NCBI GenBank assembly: GCA_965657795.1
Contig: CBFHQJ010000035.1
Coordinates: 1 to 46,440, forward strand
Source: SW10 sp965657795
Lineage (GTDB): Bacteria > Verrucomicrobiota > Verrucomicrobiia > Verrucomicrobiales > Akkermansiaceae
Length of the DNA stretch: 46,440 nt
Direction: 5' to 3'
Both the position numbers and the translations under genes were made by a program. How positions within the stretch are numbered: position 1 is the stretch's first letter; every line of letters begins with the position of its first letter. Under the pieces are notes generated by a model. That model saw only the letters and a list, made by a program, of their open reading frames with translations. It was not told where the DNA came from and searched no databases. Shown here in pieces: positions 26,062-33,918 of this stretch.

Positions 26062-27090
26062 ATGTCTGATTCTCCCATTCAAAAATTCACGGTGTCACTT
26101 GCCGGACGCGTCAGAGGCAAGTGCCGTTCCCTGGGCAAGTGGCTGCGTGATTCGCCTCGGCTTAAGAGTTGGTTCTACCCGCCGGAAAAGGTGGTGACTC
26201 CGGCGGAGAAGTATCGCGAGGTGAACGTGAATTACTTTTCCGATTTACACACGCAGGAACGAATGTTGGCGGACAAGCAACGGATGGCTTTTTACCACGA
26301 AGCGATCCAGCGAAAGATCAAACCTGGGGATCGGGTGATTGACCTCGGAACGGGGACGGGGATTCTTGCCGCCTTGGCTTCGCGAGCGGGGGCGGGCCAG
26401 GTTTATGCGGTCGATCATTCCTCGATCATCGAGCACGCCAAAATGCTGGCGGCCGAGAACGGGATCGAGAATGTTGACTTCGAGGATGTGCATAGTACGA
26501 AGCTGTAATTAGACGAAAAGGTGGATGTTATTCTGCACGAACAAATCGGCGATTTCCTCTTCGACGAAGCGATGATTCCGAACGTGAGCGATTTGCGCGC
26601 CCGGCTTTTGAAGCCGGGCGGGTTGATTTTACCGAGCCAGTTTGAATTTTATTGTGAGCCGATGACGATGCATGATGACAGGCGTGAACCTTACATTTGG
26701 GAGCTCGAAGATGTTTACGGATTCGACTTCTCCAGCATGGAAGCGAGCCGCCCCTACGATGCAGAATACAACGGATTGGTGAGCTGCGATCTCGGGGTGG
26801 TGAAGCACTTTCTGGGAAGGGCCGAGCCGGTGGTTGAGGTCGATCTCAACACCATTACGGAATCAAGTTTGCCCTTGGAAATCTCTTTCACGCGCAAGGT
26901 CGTGAATGCCGGGATTCTGGATGGCATGGTGGTCTTTATGAAAGCCAAGGTTGATGACGACCTTGAGCTCAGTTCAAGTCCACTGGATCCGAAACGGGCC
27001 CCGCATTGGGGCTTCCGTATTCTGCGATTGGACCAGGTTCATGCCGAAGTCGGCGAAGAAGTTTCTGAAGTGGAGGGGATTTCAGGGTAA
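26062..27090 (+). pseudogene. PRMT-like SAM methyltransferase split by an in-frame TAA
   Basis: Two reading frames in the same phase, 26062-26508 and 26509-27090, together read as one class I methyltransferase resembling protein arginine methyltransferases. The N-terminal half has YFSDLHTQERMLADKQR, the SAM motif VIDLGTGTGILAALASRAGA and VYAVDHSSIIEHAK. A TAA at 26506-26508 interrupts, and the frame continues directly with LDEKVDVILHEQIGDFLFDE (the 'eKvDvi.sE..G..l..E' PRMT segment) and the beta-barrel half (LRARLLKPGGLILPSQFEFY). The 3' end looks truncated: it stops soon after APHWGFRILRLDQ, and a beta-helix gene fragment begins there in another frame. The frame is open to 26026, but ATG 26062 (MSDSPIQKF) is the likelier original start. 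It could also be a sequencing error at one base. Confidence 0.8.
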
Positions 27091-27094
27091 GGTT

Positions 27095-27373
27095 GGGCGC
27101 TACCAGAGTTTAGAGGCCTTTTACAAAGCAACCGGTTATGAGGAGCATGGATTGGAGGTCGACTATGATGTTTTTCAAAAAGCCAATCCGCCTCAGCTTG
27201 GCAAAACCTATGCTCCTGAAGATGTGGATCTTCAATTGAAGCAATCAGCAAAGTGTGTTGATGCCGGGGTGGCGATCGAACATGTGACACGCGGCTTTGA
27301 AGGTCCAGCCCCTGATCTGGGCTGCTATGAACTGGGTGGCAAAATGCCTCATTACGGTCCCCGGCCAAAGTGA
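27095..27373 (+). pseudogene. 3' fragment of a right-handed beta-helix (polysaccharide lyase-like) gene
   Basis: In a different frame from the methyltransferase, the sequence from about 27095 reads GRYQSLEAFYKATGYEEHG, then DVDLQLKQSAKCVDAGVAI, then a 'G.aPDLGcYE.G..mPHYGPR' ending. This is the characteristic C-terminus of secreted parallel beta-helix / chondroitinase-B-like proteins of Planctomycetes and Verrucomicrobia ('D..lk..S.aiDaG ... G.apDlGayE'). Nothing upstream in this frame encodes the beta-helix coils; that sequence is the overlapping 3' part of the methyltransferase. I read this as the surviving end of a deleted gene, joined to the methyltransferase near 27060-27100. Confidence 0.65.
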
Positions 27374-27431
27374 AGCGTTTTGATGGTTGGGGCTGGTTTC
27401 TTGGTTTGTTTCAGGCCTAGGTTCTCTGGCG

Positions 27432-27731
27432 ATGATGACGCAGGAAATTCAGGAACACATCACTTCAGCCATCGAGGCAAATTTTGAGGGGGTAAGCTCG
27501 GAGTCCGGGGAGATGATGACCAGCGCGGGCGGAGATGGCCGCTTTCTTGGAAAGGTAATCGCAACCCGCTATGCGGGTCTCCCCGATGGGAGAGATCTTT
27601 TTCTCGCAATCGGTGAGACCCAAAAGAAGGTGCAGATCGTCAAGCTCGGGAGGTCGGAATGTCTCTCTCCGGCAAAGTCCGATTTGGATCTGCTGCTTAG
27701 AAAAGAGCTCGGGATCGAGATTGAGGATTAA
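27432..27731 (+). CDS. Small hypothetical protein
   Basis: 99-aa protein from the ATG at 27432 (MMTQEIQEHITSAIEANFEG); an ATG at 27435 and a longer start at 27387 are alternatives. It is a compact alpha/beta-looking sequence with no signal peptide or membrane span: an N-terminal helix, a Gly/Ser-rich link (SAGGDGRFLGKVIATRY), then GRDLFLAIGETQKKVQIVKL and an acidic end. I do not recognise the family. It converges with the isomerase gene, the two stop codons being only 2 nt apart. Confidence 0.5.
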   Translation: MMTQEIQEHITSAIEANFEGVSSESGEMMTSAGGDGRFLGKVIATRYAGLPDGRDLFLAIGETQKKVQIVKLGRSECLSPAKSDLDLLLRKELGIEIED

Positions 27732-27733
27732 GC

Positions 27734-28696
27734 CTAGGGCGTTTTGGGCTGCCAGTAGTCAGGCATGGCCTCGGTTTCGTGGTATTTTCTCCGCCAGAGT
27801 TGGGCTGCCGGGAGGATATGCTCGGTCTTTCGACTCGGAGAGAGTTCCCAGGTGAATGGCATTTCGGGTGTGAAATGCTTGAGGAGATCATCGTAGGGGA
27901 GTTCACCGGTGAAGGGGACCCGGTGATCGCGTTTTGGCCACTGCACGTCATGCAAATGAGCGCCGATGAGGTAGGGGGCCATTTTGCCGAGCCATTTGTC
28001 GTGGTCAAGGAGACCGAGGTTGTGCTTCAAGCCGACGTGGCCGAAGTCGTGCCAGTATCCGATTTGTGGGCAATCTTTGAAGTGCTCTTGAAGTCGAATC
28101 ATCTCGCGCTCATCGGGAACGTCCTCGTATTTGGAGCGAGATTCGACGGCGAGTTTCACGCCCGCCTGCTTGGCGGGTTCGATGAGCCGCTCCAGAGTGT
28201 CGATCGCCCGTTCAAAGTATTTTGGTCCGTGTTTTTCGCGGCGCTTGACGCACTCGAGTTTGTCATCCGCATAATCGTCGCTGAGCTGTTCTCCCGCGGC
28301 GAGTTTTTTGGTAAGTGCGCCGGTCCACTTTTTGTGGGGCATGGTGGCGACTGATCCCATATGAAGAACAACGTAGTAAGCGCCGAATTCGTGGGCGATT
28401 TCGAGGGTCTTCAAGGTTTCTCGAAAGGCCTTGTCGCGTTCGTTTTTGTTGTCGGACGAGAATTCGTAGGCGTCGGGCGCGTCGATCATCACCTCGGTGG
28501 GCGAGGGGAAGTAGTTATGCACTCCGACGCACTTGAACTTGTTGGCAGCGAAGGATTTTTTGATTCCTGGAAGCTTGGCGATGGTCATCCCGTGAGACAG
28601 CTCCAGAGTGTCGAAGCCGAGTTCGAGGATTTCATCGATCATTTCCTCTCCACAGGTGTGGCGGGAGTTATTCCAACAGGTGGAGAAGGCGAGCAT
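27734..28696 (-). CDS. Sugar phosphate isomerase/epimerase family protein (TIM barrel)
   Basis: 320-aa protein of the AP-endonuclease-2 / xylose-isomerase-like TIM-barrel family. Barrel-strand motifs: DTLELSHG (about 29-36), YYVVLHMGSVA (about 107-117), KLAVESRSKYED with Glu185, IGYWHDFGHVGL with His216/Asp217/His220, IGAHLHDVQW and FTWELSPSR with Glu284; these are the usual metal-site positions. Family members isomerise or epimerise sugars and inositols. The start at 28696 (MLAFSTCWN) fits the family. It lies 48 nt downstream of the sulfatase on the same strand, pointing to a joint role in using a desulfated sugar. The reaction is not assigned. Confidence 0.85.
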   Translation of the reverse strand: MLAFSTCWNNSRHTCGEEMIDEILELGFDTLELSHGMTIAKLPGIKKSFAANKFKCVGVHNYFPSPTEVMIDAPDAYEFSSDNKNERDKAFRETLKTLEIAHEFGAYYVVLHMGSVATMPHKKWTGALTKKLAAGEQLSDDYADDKLECVKRREKHGPKYFERAIDTLERLIEPAKQAGVKLAVESRSKYEDVPDEREMIRLQEHFKDCPQIGYWHDFGHVGLKHNLGLLDHDKWLGKMAPYLIGAHLHDVQWPKRDHRVPFTGELPYDDLLKHFTPEMPFTWELSPSRKTEHILPAAQLWRRKYHETEAMPDYWQPKTP

Positions 28697-28744
28697 TTGA
28701 GTAGCGGGATGATGTCTCTGGAATCTTAAAGCAAGAGCTTGCAG

Positions 28745-30526
28745 TTACTTTTGTTTTTCGACTACGACGTAGTAGGCGCCAATTTCTCCTTTGTCGGTTT
28801 GGAAGACGGGGGCGAGTTTGTGGGAGCCCTTGGTCAGTTTGGTGGTGAAAGAAATCATGGCATCTTTTTCACCAACGGGCTTTGTCTCAAGGTCCTTGCC
28901 GTTGAGGCGAAGAGTGGCTTGAGTGATTGGCAGCGTTGTGCCGACAGTTTCCCGGAAGGCTTTCGATGATCCTGGTACGCCCTTTCCGGCGGGCAGTCCC
29001 GCTATGATGGGGTGGTTTGCTTCCGGTGCCCAGCGGTAGGCGCTGATTTTATAGGTTCCGTCTGCGACAACTTTGACAGCCCAGTAGCCTTTGTGTTTTC
29101 TCTGCTTTTTGAGGTCGATTTTCCCGTAAGCATTAGCCTTGCGGATGTGGCCCTGATTCCAGGGAGGACCGGTGTTGAGCCAATCGTGTGCGGTGAGCGT
29201 TGAAACGCGATCGTTGGGGTGGCCAAGGTAGATTTCAGTGGTCTTGGCAAATGTGGGTTTAAGCTCGGTCCACCAAGCCTCGTAAAAGGCTCGCATTTTT
29301 TCGAGCTGCTCCGGGTTCTTCTTGGCGATATTTTTTTGCTGACCAGGGTCTGCCTTGATGTCGTAAAGTTCCTTGCCGTTAATCAGGCGGTATTGCTGGG
29401 ACATGACCGACGATTGACGCCACTTGATGGGGTCGATGACTCGCTGGGAATCGGTGATGATGTAGCGATCCAGCCACTGGGTGTCGGTACTGGGATCGAT
29501 GAGATTCTTGAGCGAAACACCATCGAATTTAACCTCTGCGGAATTTGGGACTTCACAGACGTCCATGAGGGTCGGAACGAAGTCGATGGCGTGAGTGAGT
29601 GTTTCAATTTTACGGTGTTCGTTGAGACCGGCGGCGGGCCAGTGAATGAACATGGGAACCCTGTGTCCGCCATCGTAGGGAGAACCCTTTTTGCCCTTCA
29701 TTCCGGCGTTGAAAACGTTGGCTCCGCTTGCGGTGCCGTTGTCCGTGGTGAAGATGAAAATGGTGTTGTCCTCAATGCCCAGGTCGGTGAGAAGCTTGCG
29801 GGTTTTACCGACGTTGTCATCAATGTTGGTGATCATGCCGAAGAAGGCGGCGATGCCTGCCTTTTGGTCCTGATACATGTCCATGTATTTCTGTGGAGCG
29901 TGAAGGGGGCCGTGAGGAGCATTCAGGGAAATGTAGGCAAGGAAAGGCTCGTCTTTCTTGGCGGCACTTTTGATGAAATTGTTGGCCTGCTCGAAGAAGA
30001 CGTCGGTGCAGAAGCCTTTCGCTTTTTCGATCTTACCATTGTGGAAATAGGCTCCGTCAAAATACGAGTTGTCCCAGACATCGGGAGTTTGGCCAACGCC
30101 TCCGCCGCCATGACGGTAGACTTCTTCAAAACCCCGGTCTTCGGGACGATAGGGATAGTTGTCTCCGAGGTGCCACTTACCGAACATGGCGGTGGCGTAG
30201 TCTTTTTGGAAATGTTGGCCGAGAGTGACTTCGTTCTCACGGATCATGGAGCGTCCCATGATGGTGTGCCAGACGCCGGTGCGGTTGGTCCAGTGGCCGC
30301 TTAGGAGCGCGGCGCGGGTTGGCGAACAGGTGGGAGCCACGTGGTAGTCGGTGAGAACGGTCGACTCTGAGTAGAGTTTGTCGAGATTGGGGGTCTTGAT
30401 GACCGGGTTGCCGTGGCAGGCGAGGTCGCCGTAGCCTTGGTCGTCGGTGATGACAATTACTACGTTGGGGCGCGTCTGGCCTAAAGCGCAGGCGATGAGG
30501 GCGAGGAAGGAGGTGAGAAATTTCAT
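28745..30526 (-). CDS. Secreted formylglycine-dependent sulfatase (S1 family)
   Basis: 593 aa from the ATG at 30526. Signal peptide 1-16 (FLTSFLALIACALG), then the arylsulfatase fold: VVIVITDDQGYGDLACHG with metal Asp28/Asp29, the C-x-P-x-R maturation motif CSPTRAALLSGHWTNRTG with Cys67 as the formylglycine precursor, FGKWHLGD, and the second metal site IFIFTTDNGT. A C-terminal extension of about 140 residues (about 450-593) has a beta-sandwich look (GYWAVKVVADGTYKISAYRW). It hydrolyses sulfate esters in the periplasm or outside, probably on algal or host polysaccharides. Its ATG overlaps the stop of the upstream 85-aa membrane protein (ATGA), and an isomerase gene follows. No formylglycine-generating enzyme or anaerobic sulfatase maturase gene is present here. 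Confidence 0.95.
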   Translation of the reverse strand: MKFLTSFLALIACALGQTRPNVVIVITDDQGYGDLACHGNPVIKTPNLDKLYSESTVLTDYHVAPTCSPTRAALLSGHWTNRTGVWHTIMGRSMIRENEVTLGQHFQKDYATAMFGKWHLGDNYPYRPEDRGFEEVYRHGGGGVGQTPDVWDNSYFDGAYFHNGKIEKAKGFCTDVFFEQANNFIKSAAKKDEPFLAYISLNAPHGPLHAPQKYMDMYQDQKAGIAAFFGMITNIDDNVGKTRKLLTDLGIEDNTIFIFTTDNGTASGANVFNAGMKGKKGSPYDGGHRVPMFIHWPAAGLNEHRKIETLTHAIDFVPTLMDVCEVPNSAEVKFDGVSLKNLIDPSTDTQWLDRYIITDSQRVIDPIKWRQSSVMSQQYRLINGKELYDIKADPGQQKNIAKKNPEQLEKMRAFYEAWWTELKPTFAKTTEIYLGHPNDRVSTLTAHDWLNTGPPWNQGHIRKANAYGKIDLKKQRKHKGYWAVKVVADGTYKISAYRWAPEANHPIIAGLPAGKGVPGSSKAFRETVGTTLPITQATLRLNGKDLETKPVGEKDAMISFTTKLTKGSHKLAPVFQTDKGEIGAYYVVVEKQK

Positions 30527-30780
30527 GTGGCGTAACTTAAAACAATGAAGATTAGAGAACCCAGAATTATGAAAATTGCGATCATATTTGCGAGTCCCGA
30601 AGCACGAAATCTTGGGAAAAGGACCTGAACCAAGACCAAAAGGATGATTGCAAAGCCCGGGAGGCGGAAGATCCGGTGAAGAGGGTCCCAGATCGTGAAC
30701 AAGAACTGGGAAGTTAGGTAAACAAGAAGACCGAAATAATAAAATCGGTCGACTGGTCGATATGTTCGGGAATCCGGCAT
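30523..30780 (-). CDS. Small membrane protein, translationally coupled to the sulfatase
   Basis: 85-aa protein with about three membrane segments: YYFGLLVYLTSQFLFTIW (about 14-31), GFAIILLVLVQVLFP (about 42-56) and ANMIAIFIILGSLIFIVL (about 64-81). There is no recognisable family. Its TGA overlaps the sulfatase ATG by the classic ATGA, so the two are co-translated. Its start at 30780 leaves 71 bp to the divergent ddl ATG, which must hold both promoters. A role linked to sulfatase expression or export is only an inference from the overlap. Confidence 0.65.
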   Translation of the reverse strand: MPDSRTYRPVDRFYYFGLLVYLTSQFLFTIWDPLHRIFRLPGFAIILLVLVQVLFPRFRASGLANMIAIFIILGSLIFIVLSYAT

Positions 30781-30851
30781 TGTGCGGGGTCATTCAATTC
30801 CGAAAATTGAAAATTGAAAGATGTCATTTGAGAAGAGAAGTTTGCAGCAAG

Positions 30852-31781
30852 ATGAAATTGACAGAGGAAATGCTGATTGCCGTTCTCATGGGGGGACCCG
30901 GAACTGAAAGAGAGGTTTCGATCGCTTCCGGCAAGGCCGTGGTGAAGGCGCTGCAGAAGAAGGGATATCGAGCGGTGGGGGTTGATGTGGTGGATACCGC
31001 TCCAAAAATGCCGGAGGGGACTGATCTGGCGTTCAATGTCATTCATGGAACTTTCGGGGAAGACGGTGGCTTGCAGCGATACCTCGAGGAACTTGGCATT
31101 CGCTACACCGGAGCGGGTGTTAAGAGCAGCGAGGTGGCTTTTGACAAAAATCTCAGCAAGGATTGTTTTCTTGAGCATGATGTTCCGACGCCTGGTTCGG
31201 AACTCGTTGATTGCTCAAACGGGGTAATGTTGCCGAAGATGCCGGTTCCATTCGTAGTCAAACCTCCGCGCGAAGGGTCCAGCGTTGGGATTCGGGTGGT
31301 GAAAGAGGAATCCGAGGCTATCGCTGCTATGGAGCATGCGGCTGGATTTAGCTCTGATTTGTTGGTGGAGGAATTTGTGGAGGGGCGTGAACTTACGGTG
31401 GGGGTGCTCAATGGCGAGGTCTTTCCAGTCGTGGAAATCGCTCCGCCGGAGGGAGATTGGTACGATATGGAGACGAAATACCCTTGGCTGAGCGGCAAAG
31501 AAGTGGGTAGCCAATACACCTGTCCGGCCGATTTGACGCCCGAGGAGACAAGGATTGTGCAGGTTGCGGCAAAAAAAGCGTACGATGCGCTAGGAATAGA
31601 GGTTTACTCTCGGGTCGATGTGTTGTTGAATTCGTTCGGAAATCCTTACGTTTTAGAAGCCAATACTATTCCCGGGATGACCGAAACCAGTTTGTTGCCC
31701 ATGGGCGCGGCTGCGGCCGGTTATTCCTTTGGAGATCTTTGCGTGAAGATTGCCGAGCTTTCTCTGGCCGCGAGGCCCTGA
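30852..31781 (+). CDS. ddl: D-alanine--D-alanine ligase
   Basis: Cytoplasmic ATP-grasp enzyme that makes D-Ala-D-Ala for peptidoglycan. 309 aa from the ATG at 30852 (MKLTEEMLIAVLMGGPGTER); the frame is open 30 codons further, but that part is unlike the family. Signatures: GGPGTEREVSIASG, NVIHGTFGEDGGLQRYLE, PFVVKPPREGSSVGI (ATP loop), EEFVEGRELTVGVL, YSRVDVLLN and VLEANTIPGMTETSLLP (metal-binding Glu/Asn). It heads a ddl-ftsQ-ftsA cluster (12 and 16 nt gaps), the conserved arrangement at the end of the dcw division and cell-wall cluster. The mur genes and ftsW that usually precede it are not upstream. Confidence 0.95.
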   Translation: MKLTEEMLIAVLMGGPGTEREVSIASGKAVVKALQKKGYRAVGVDVVDTAPKMPEGTDLAFNVIHGTFGEDGGLQRYLEELGIRYTGAGVKSSEVAFDKNLSKDCFLEHDVPTPGSELVDCSNGVMLPKMPVPFVVKPPREGSSVGIRVVKEESEAIAAMEHAAGFSSDLLVEEFVEGRELTVGVLNGEVFPVVEIAPPEGDWYDMETKYPWLSGKEVGSQYTCPADLTPEETRIVQVAAKKAYDALGIEVYSRVDVLLNSFGNPYVLEANTIPGMTETSLLPMGAAAAGYSFGDLCVKIAELSLAARP

Positions 31782-31793
31782 CCATTCCATCCC

Positions 31794-32687
31794 ATGTTTT
31801 CCCGCCGCACCTCAACTCGAACCCGTAAATCCCGTGAGCGCATGCTCCACCTCAAGGTGAATTCGCCACGGATTATGTTCTTCGACTGCGTGAAATTCTG
31901 CGCGCGATTTATGAAAGTGGGAGTTGCGATTTTGGCGATGGTGGGGGTTGGTATTGGCTCAAGTTACGGTTGGCAGAAGCTTTTTGTGGAGAACAGTGAG
32001 TTTGAAATTGATGAGCTGAAGATTCAGACTTTGGATGGGGAGAAGACCCGTTTTCTGACGGAGAAACGTTGCGTCTTGAAGACTGGGATCGATTTAAATA
32101 AGACCATTTTCGCCATCGATACCGACGAACTGCAGGCTTCGATTGAAGCGCTTCCTGAAATCAAGTCCGCTAAAGTGAGTCGGAGATTGCCGGGTGTCCT
32201 CAAAATCGAGGTCGAAGAACGACATCCTGTTGCCTGGGTGGCCTGCCGGTCGCTCAAGATTAAAGAACGCGATCGCGAAAGTGGACTCCTTGTTGATGAA
32301 GAGGGGATTGCTTTCCGGTGTGATTCCGCTGAACTCTGGAAGGTTGGGGAGAAACTTCCGGTGGTGATGGTCCAGTCTGCCGAATCGAGCCAGATCGAAG
32401 ACGGACATAGCATCGAGCATAAGGGGTTGAATTTTGCCTTGGAACTGGTCAGGCGTGCGAATGATAAGTTTGAAGGAATCGAGCGGCCTGCCTGGGTCGT
32501 GGTAAAAGATGAAATCATGCTCGAGATGAAGACTCTCAATGGCACTTTGGCGACGTTTTCCTACTACGATCAGGAACGGCAAATTAAAAATTTAGTAAAA
32601 CTCGTTTCCCACGCTGAACTGCAGGGGAAATCGCTCGCAAAAGTAAACCTCATCCCCCGTCGCTTTGTTCCGATTCACTATCGTTGA
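31794..32687 (+). CDS. ftsQ: Cell division protein FtsQ/DivIB
   Basis: 297-aa single-span protein: basic cytoplasmic N-terminus (1-38), transmembrane segment about 39-58 (FMKVGVAILAMVGVGIGSSY), then a POTRA domain about 68-137 (NKTIFAIDTDELQASIEALP; KSAKVSRRLPGVLKIEVEER) and the FtsQ beta domain (HPVAWV; LLVDEEGIAFR). It links the early divisome to FtsB/FtsL and peptidoglycan synthesis in the periplasm. Assignment rests on the POTRA pattern, the topology and the position between ddl and ftsA. Confidence 0.9.
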   Translation: MFSRRTSTRTRKSRERMLHLKVNSPRIMFFDCVKFCARFMKVGVAILAMVGVGIGSSYGWQKLFVENSEFEIDELKIQTLDGEKTRFLTEKRCVLKTGIDLNKTIFAIDTDELQASIEALPEIKSAKVSRRLPGVLKIEVEERHPVAWVACRSLKIKERDRESGLLVDEEGIAFRCDSAELWKVGEKLPVVMVQSAESSQIEDGHSIEHKGLNFALELVRRANDKFEGIERPAWVVVKDEIMLEMKTLNGTLATFSYYDQERQIKNLVKLVSHAELQGKSLAKVNLIPRRFVPIHYR

Positions 32688-32703
32688 AGCGTAGATTGAT
32701 CCC

Positions 32704-33918
32704 ATGGCACGTTCCAAGATTCACGTAGGTCTCGAGATTGGATCCACCAAGACCGTGATGGTGGTGGCTGAGATCAAACCTGACGAATCCGCAAAAATCC
32801 TGGGAATGGGCGAGACCCGTTCGGCAGGCGTGAGAAAAGGGGAGATCGCCGATTACAAGCAGGTTCGTGCTTGCGTGAAGTCAGCTTTGCTTGAGGCAGA
32901 GGATGTGAGCGATGTTGTTATCAAAAGCGTTTTTCTCTCCGTCACGGGAGCCCATATCAAGGGCGTCAATAATACCGGGACCTTTCGCCTGCCCGAGGAC
33001 GAGCAGGAGGTTGATCGTCATCATCTTGAGGAGGTCAAGGAGATCGCCCGGGACATTGCGATTCCGAGCGAGCACGTTTATCTTCACCATCTTGCCCGGC
33101 ACTTCACCCTCGATGGTCAGGCCCACTCGACGGTTCCTTATGGTCTTTTGGGGCGGAGTCTTGAAGCCGACTACCACATCGTGCACGGGGTGCGGACCCG
33201 CATCCAGAACAGCATCAAATGTGTTCGGGAAATTCCGCTCGATGTTGATGACGTCGTTTTTGCGCCCATCGCTTCGGCCCAGATTTGTCTGAACCGGGAG
33301 CGGAAGGAAGACGGGGCGCTTGTGATCGATATTGGTGGCGAGACGACCGATTACGTTCTTTATATCGACGGCGCCATTGCCGCTTCGGGTTGTGTTCCCG
33401 TGGGAGGCAATCATGTTTCGAATGATATTCACCTGGTGACCCACATTCCATTTTCAAAAGCGGAGAAGGTTAAGATTGCCGAGGGCAACGCATCCGCTGA
33501 TCCGGCTAGTTCGGTTGGGATTGTGAAAGTGGAGGATGAGAAGGGATTCCCGCCGATTGAAATCAAACGGCAGGTTCTCAACGATGTCATCCGTGGGAGG
33601 CTTGAAGAAGCCTTCGAACTCGTGATTGAAGGGTTGCCCTCCGGCGCGTTGGAGCAGATCGGAACCGGCGTCTTTTTGACGGGTGGAACCAGCCAGATGC
33701 GAGGGATCGGTGAGTTGGCGTGTGAAGTCTTCGATCTTCCGGTTTACAAGCCGGAGCAGCCGGATGTGAGCGGCGTGCATGCTTACTTCAAGGATCCCCA
33801 GTATGCCACGGCTCTGGGCTTGATTCGCTACGCCCAGATTTTGGATGAGGAAAAACCTGCGATCGGGACGGGCAAGGTGAAGGATCTGATCAAGACCTTC
33901 TGGCCATTTGGCTCCTAG
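32704..33918 (+). CDS. ftsA: Cell division protein FtsA
   Basis: 404-aa actin-like ATPase that tethers FtsZ to the membrane. VGLEIGSTKTVMVVAEI (phosphate 1), an SHS2/1C region (FLSVTGAHIKGVNN), GALVIDIGGETTDYVLY (phosphate 2), FLTGGTSQMRGIGEL (adenosine loop) and a C-terminal amphipathic membrane-targeting helix VKDLIKTFWPFGS. All expected parts are present. The gene usually found next, ftsZ, is missing: the following gene is on the opposite strand and its last 4 bases overlap the end of ftsA (33915-33918). Confidence 0.95.
   Translation: MARSKIHVGLEIGSTKTVMVVAEIKPDESAKILGMGETRSAGVRKGEIADYKQVRACVKSALLEAEDVSDVVIKSVFLSVTGAHIKGVNNTGTFRLPEDEQEVDRHHLEEVKEIARDIAIPSEHVYLHHLARHFTLDGQAHSTVPYGLLGRSLEADYHIVHGVRTRIQNSIKCVREIPLDVDDVVFAPIASAQICLNRERKEDGALVIDIGGETTDYVLYIDGAIAASGCVPVGGNHVSNDIHLVTHIPFSKAEKVKIAEGNASADPASSVGIVKVEDEKGFPPIEIKRQVLNDVIRGRLEEAFELVIEGLPSGALEQIGTGVFLTGGTSQMRGIGELACEVFDLPVYKPEQPDVSGVHAYFKDPQYATALGLIRYAQILDEEKPAIGTGKVKDLIKTFWPFGS

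Noticed and set aside
26506..26508. Stop-codon recoding or readthrough in the methyltransferase.
   Set aside because: The codon is TAA, which is not used for selenocysteine or pyrrolysine, and no stimulatory structure is apparent; a nonsense mutation or sequencing error is simpler, especially beside another gene fragment.
30527..30793. N-terminal extension of the sulfatase frame up to 30793.
   Set aside because: The extension is a low-complexity shadow of the 85-aa membrane protein gene; a clear signal peptide starts at 30526.
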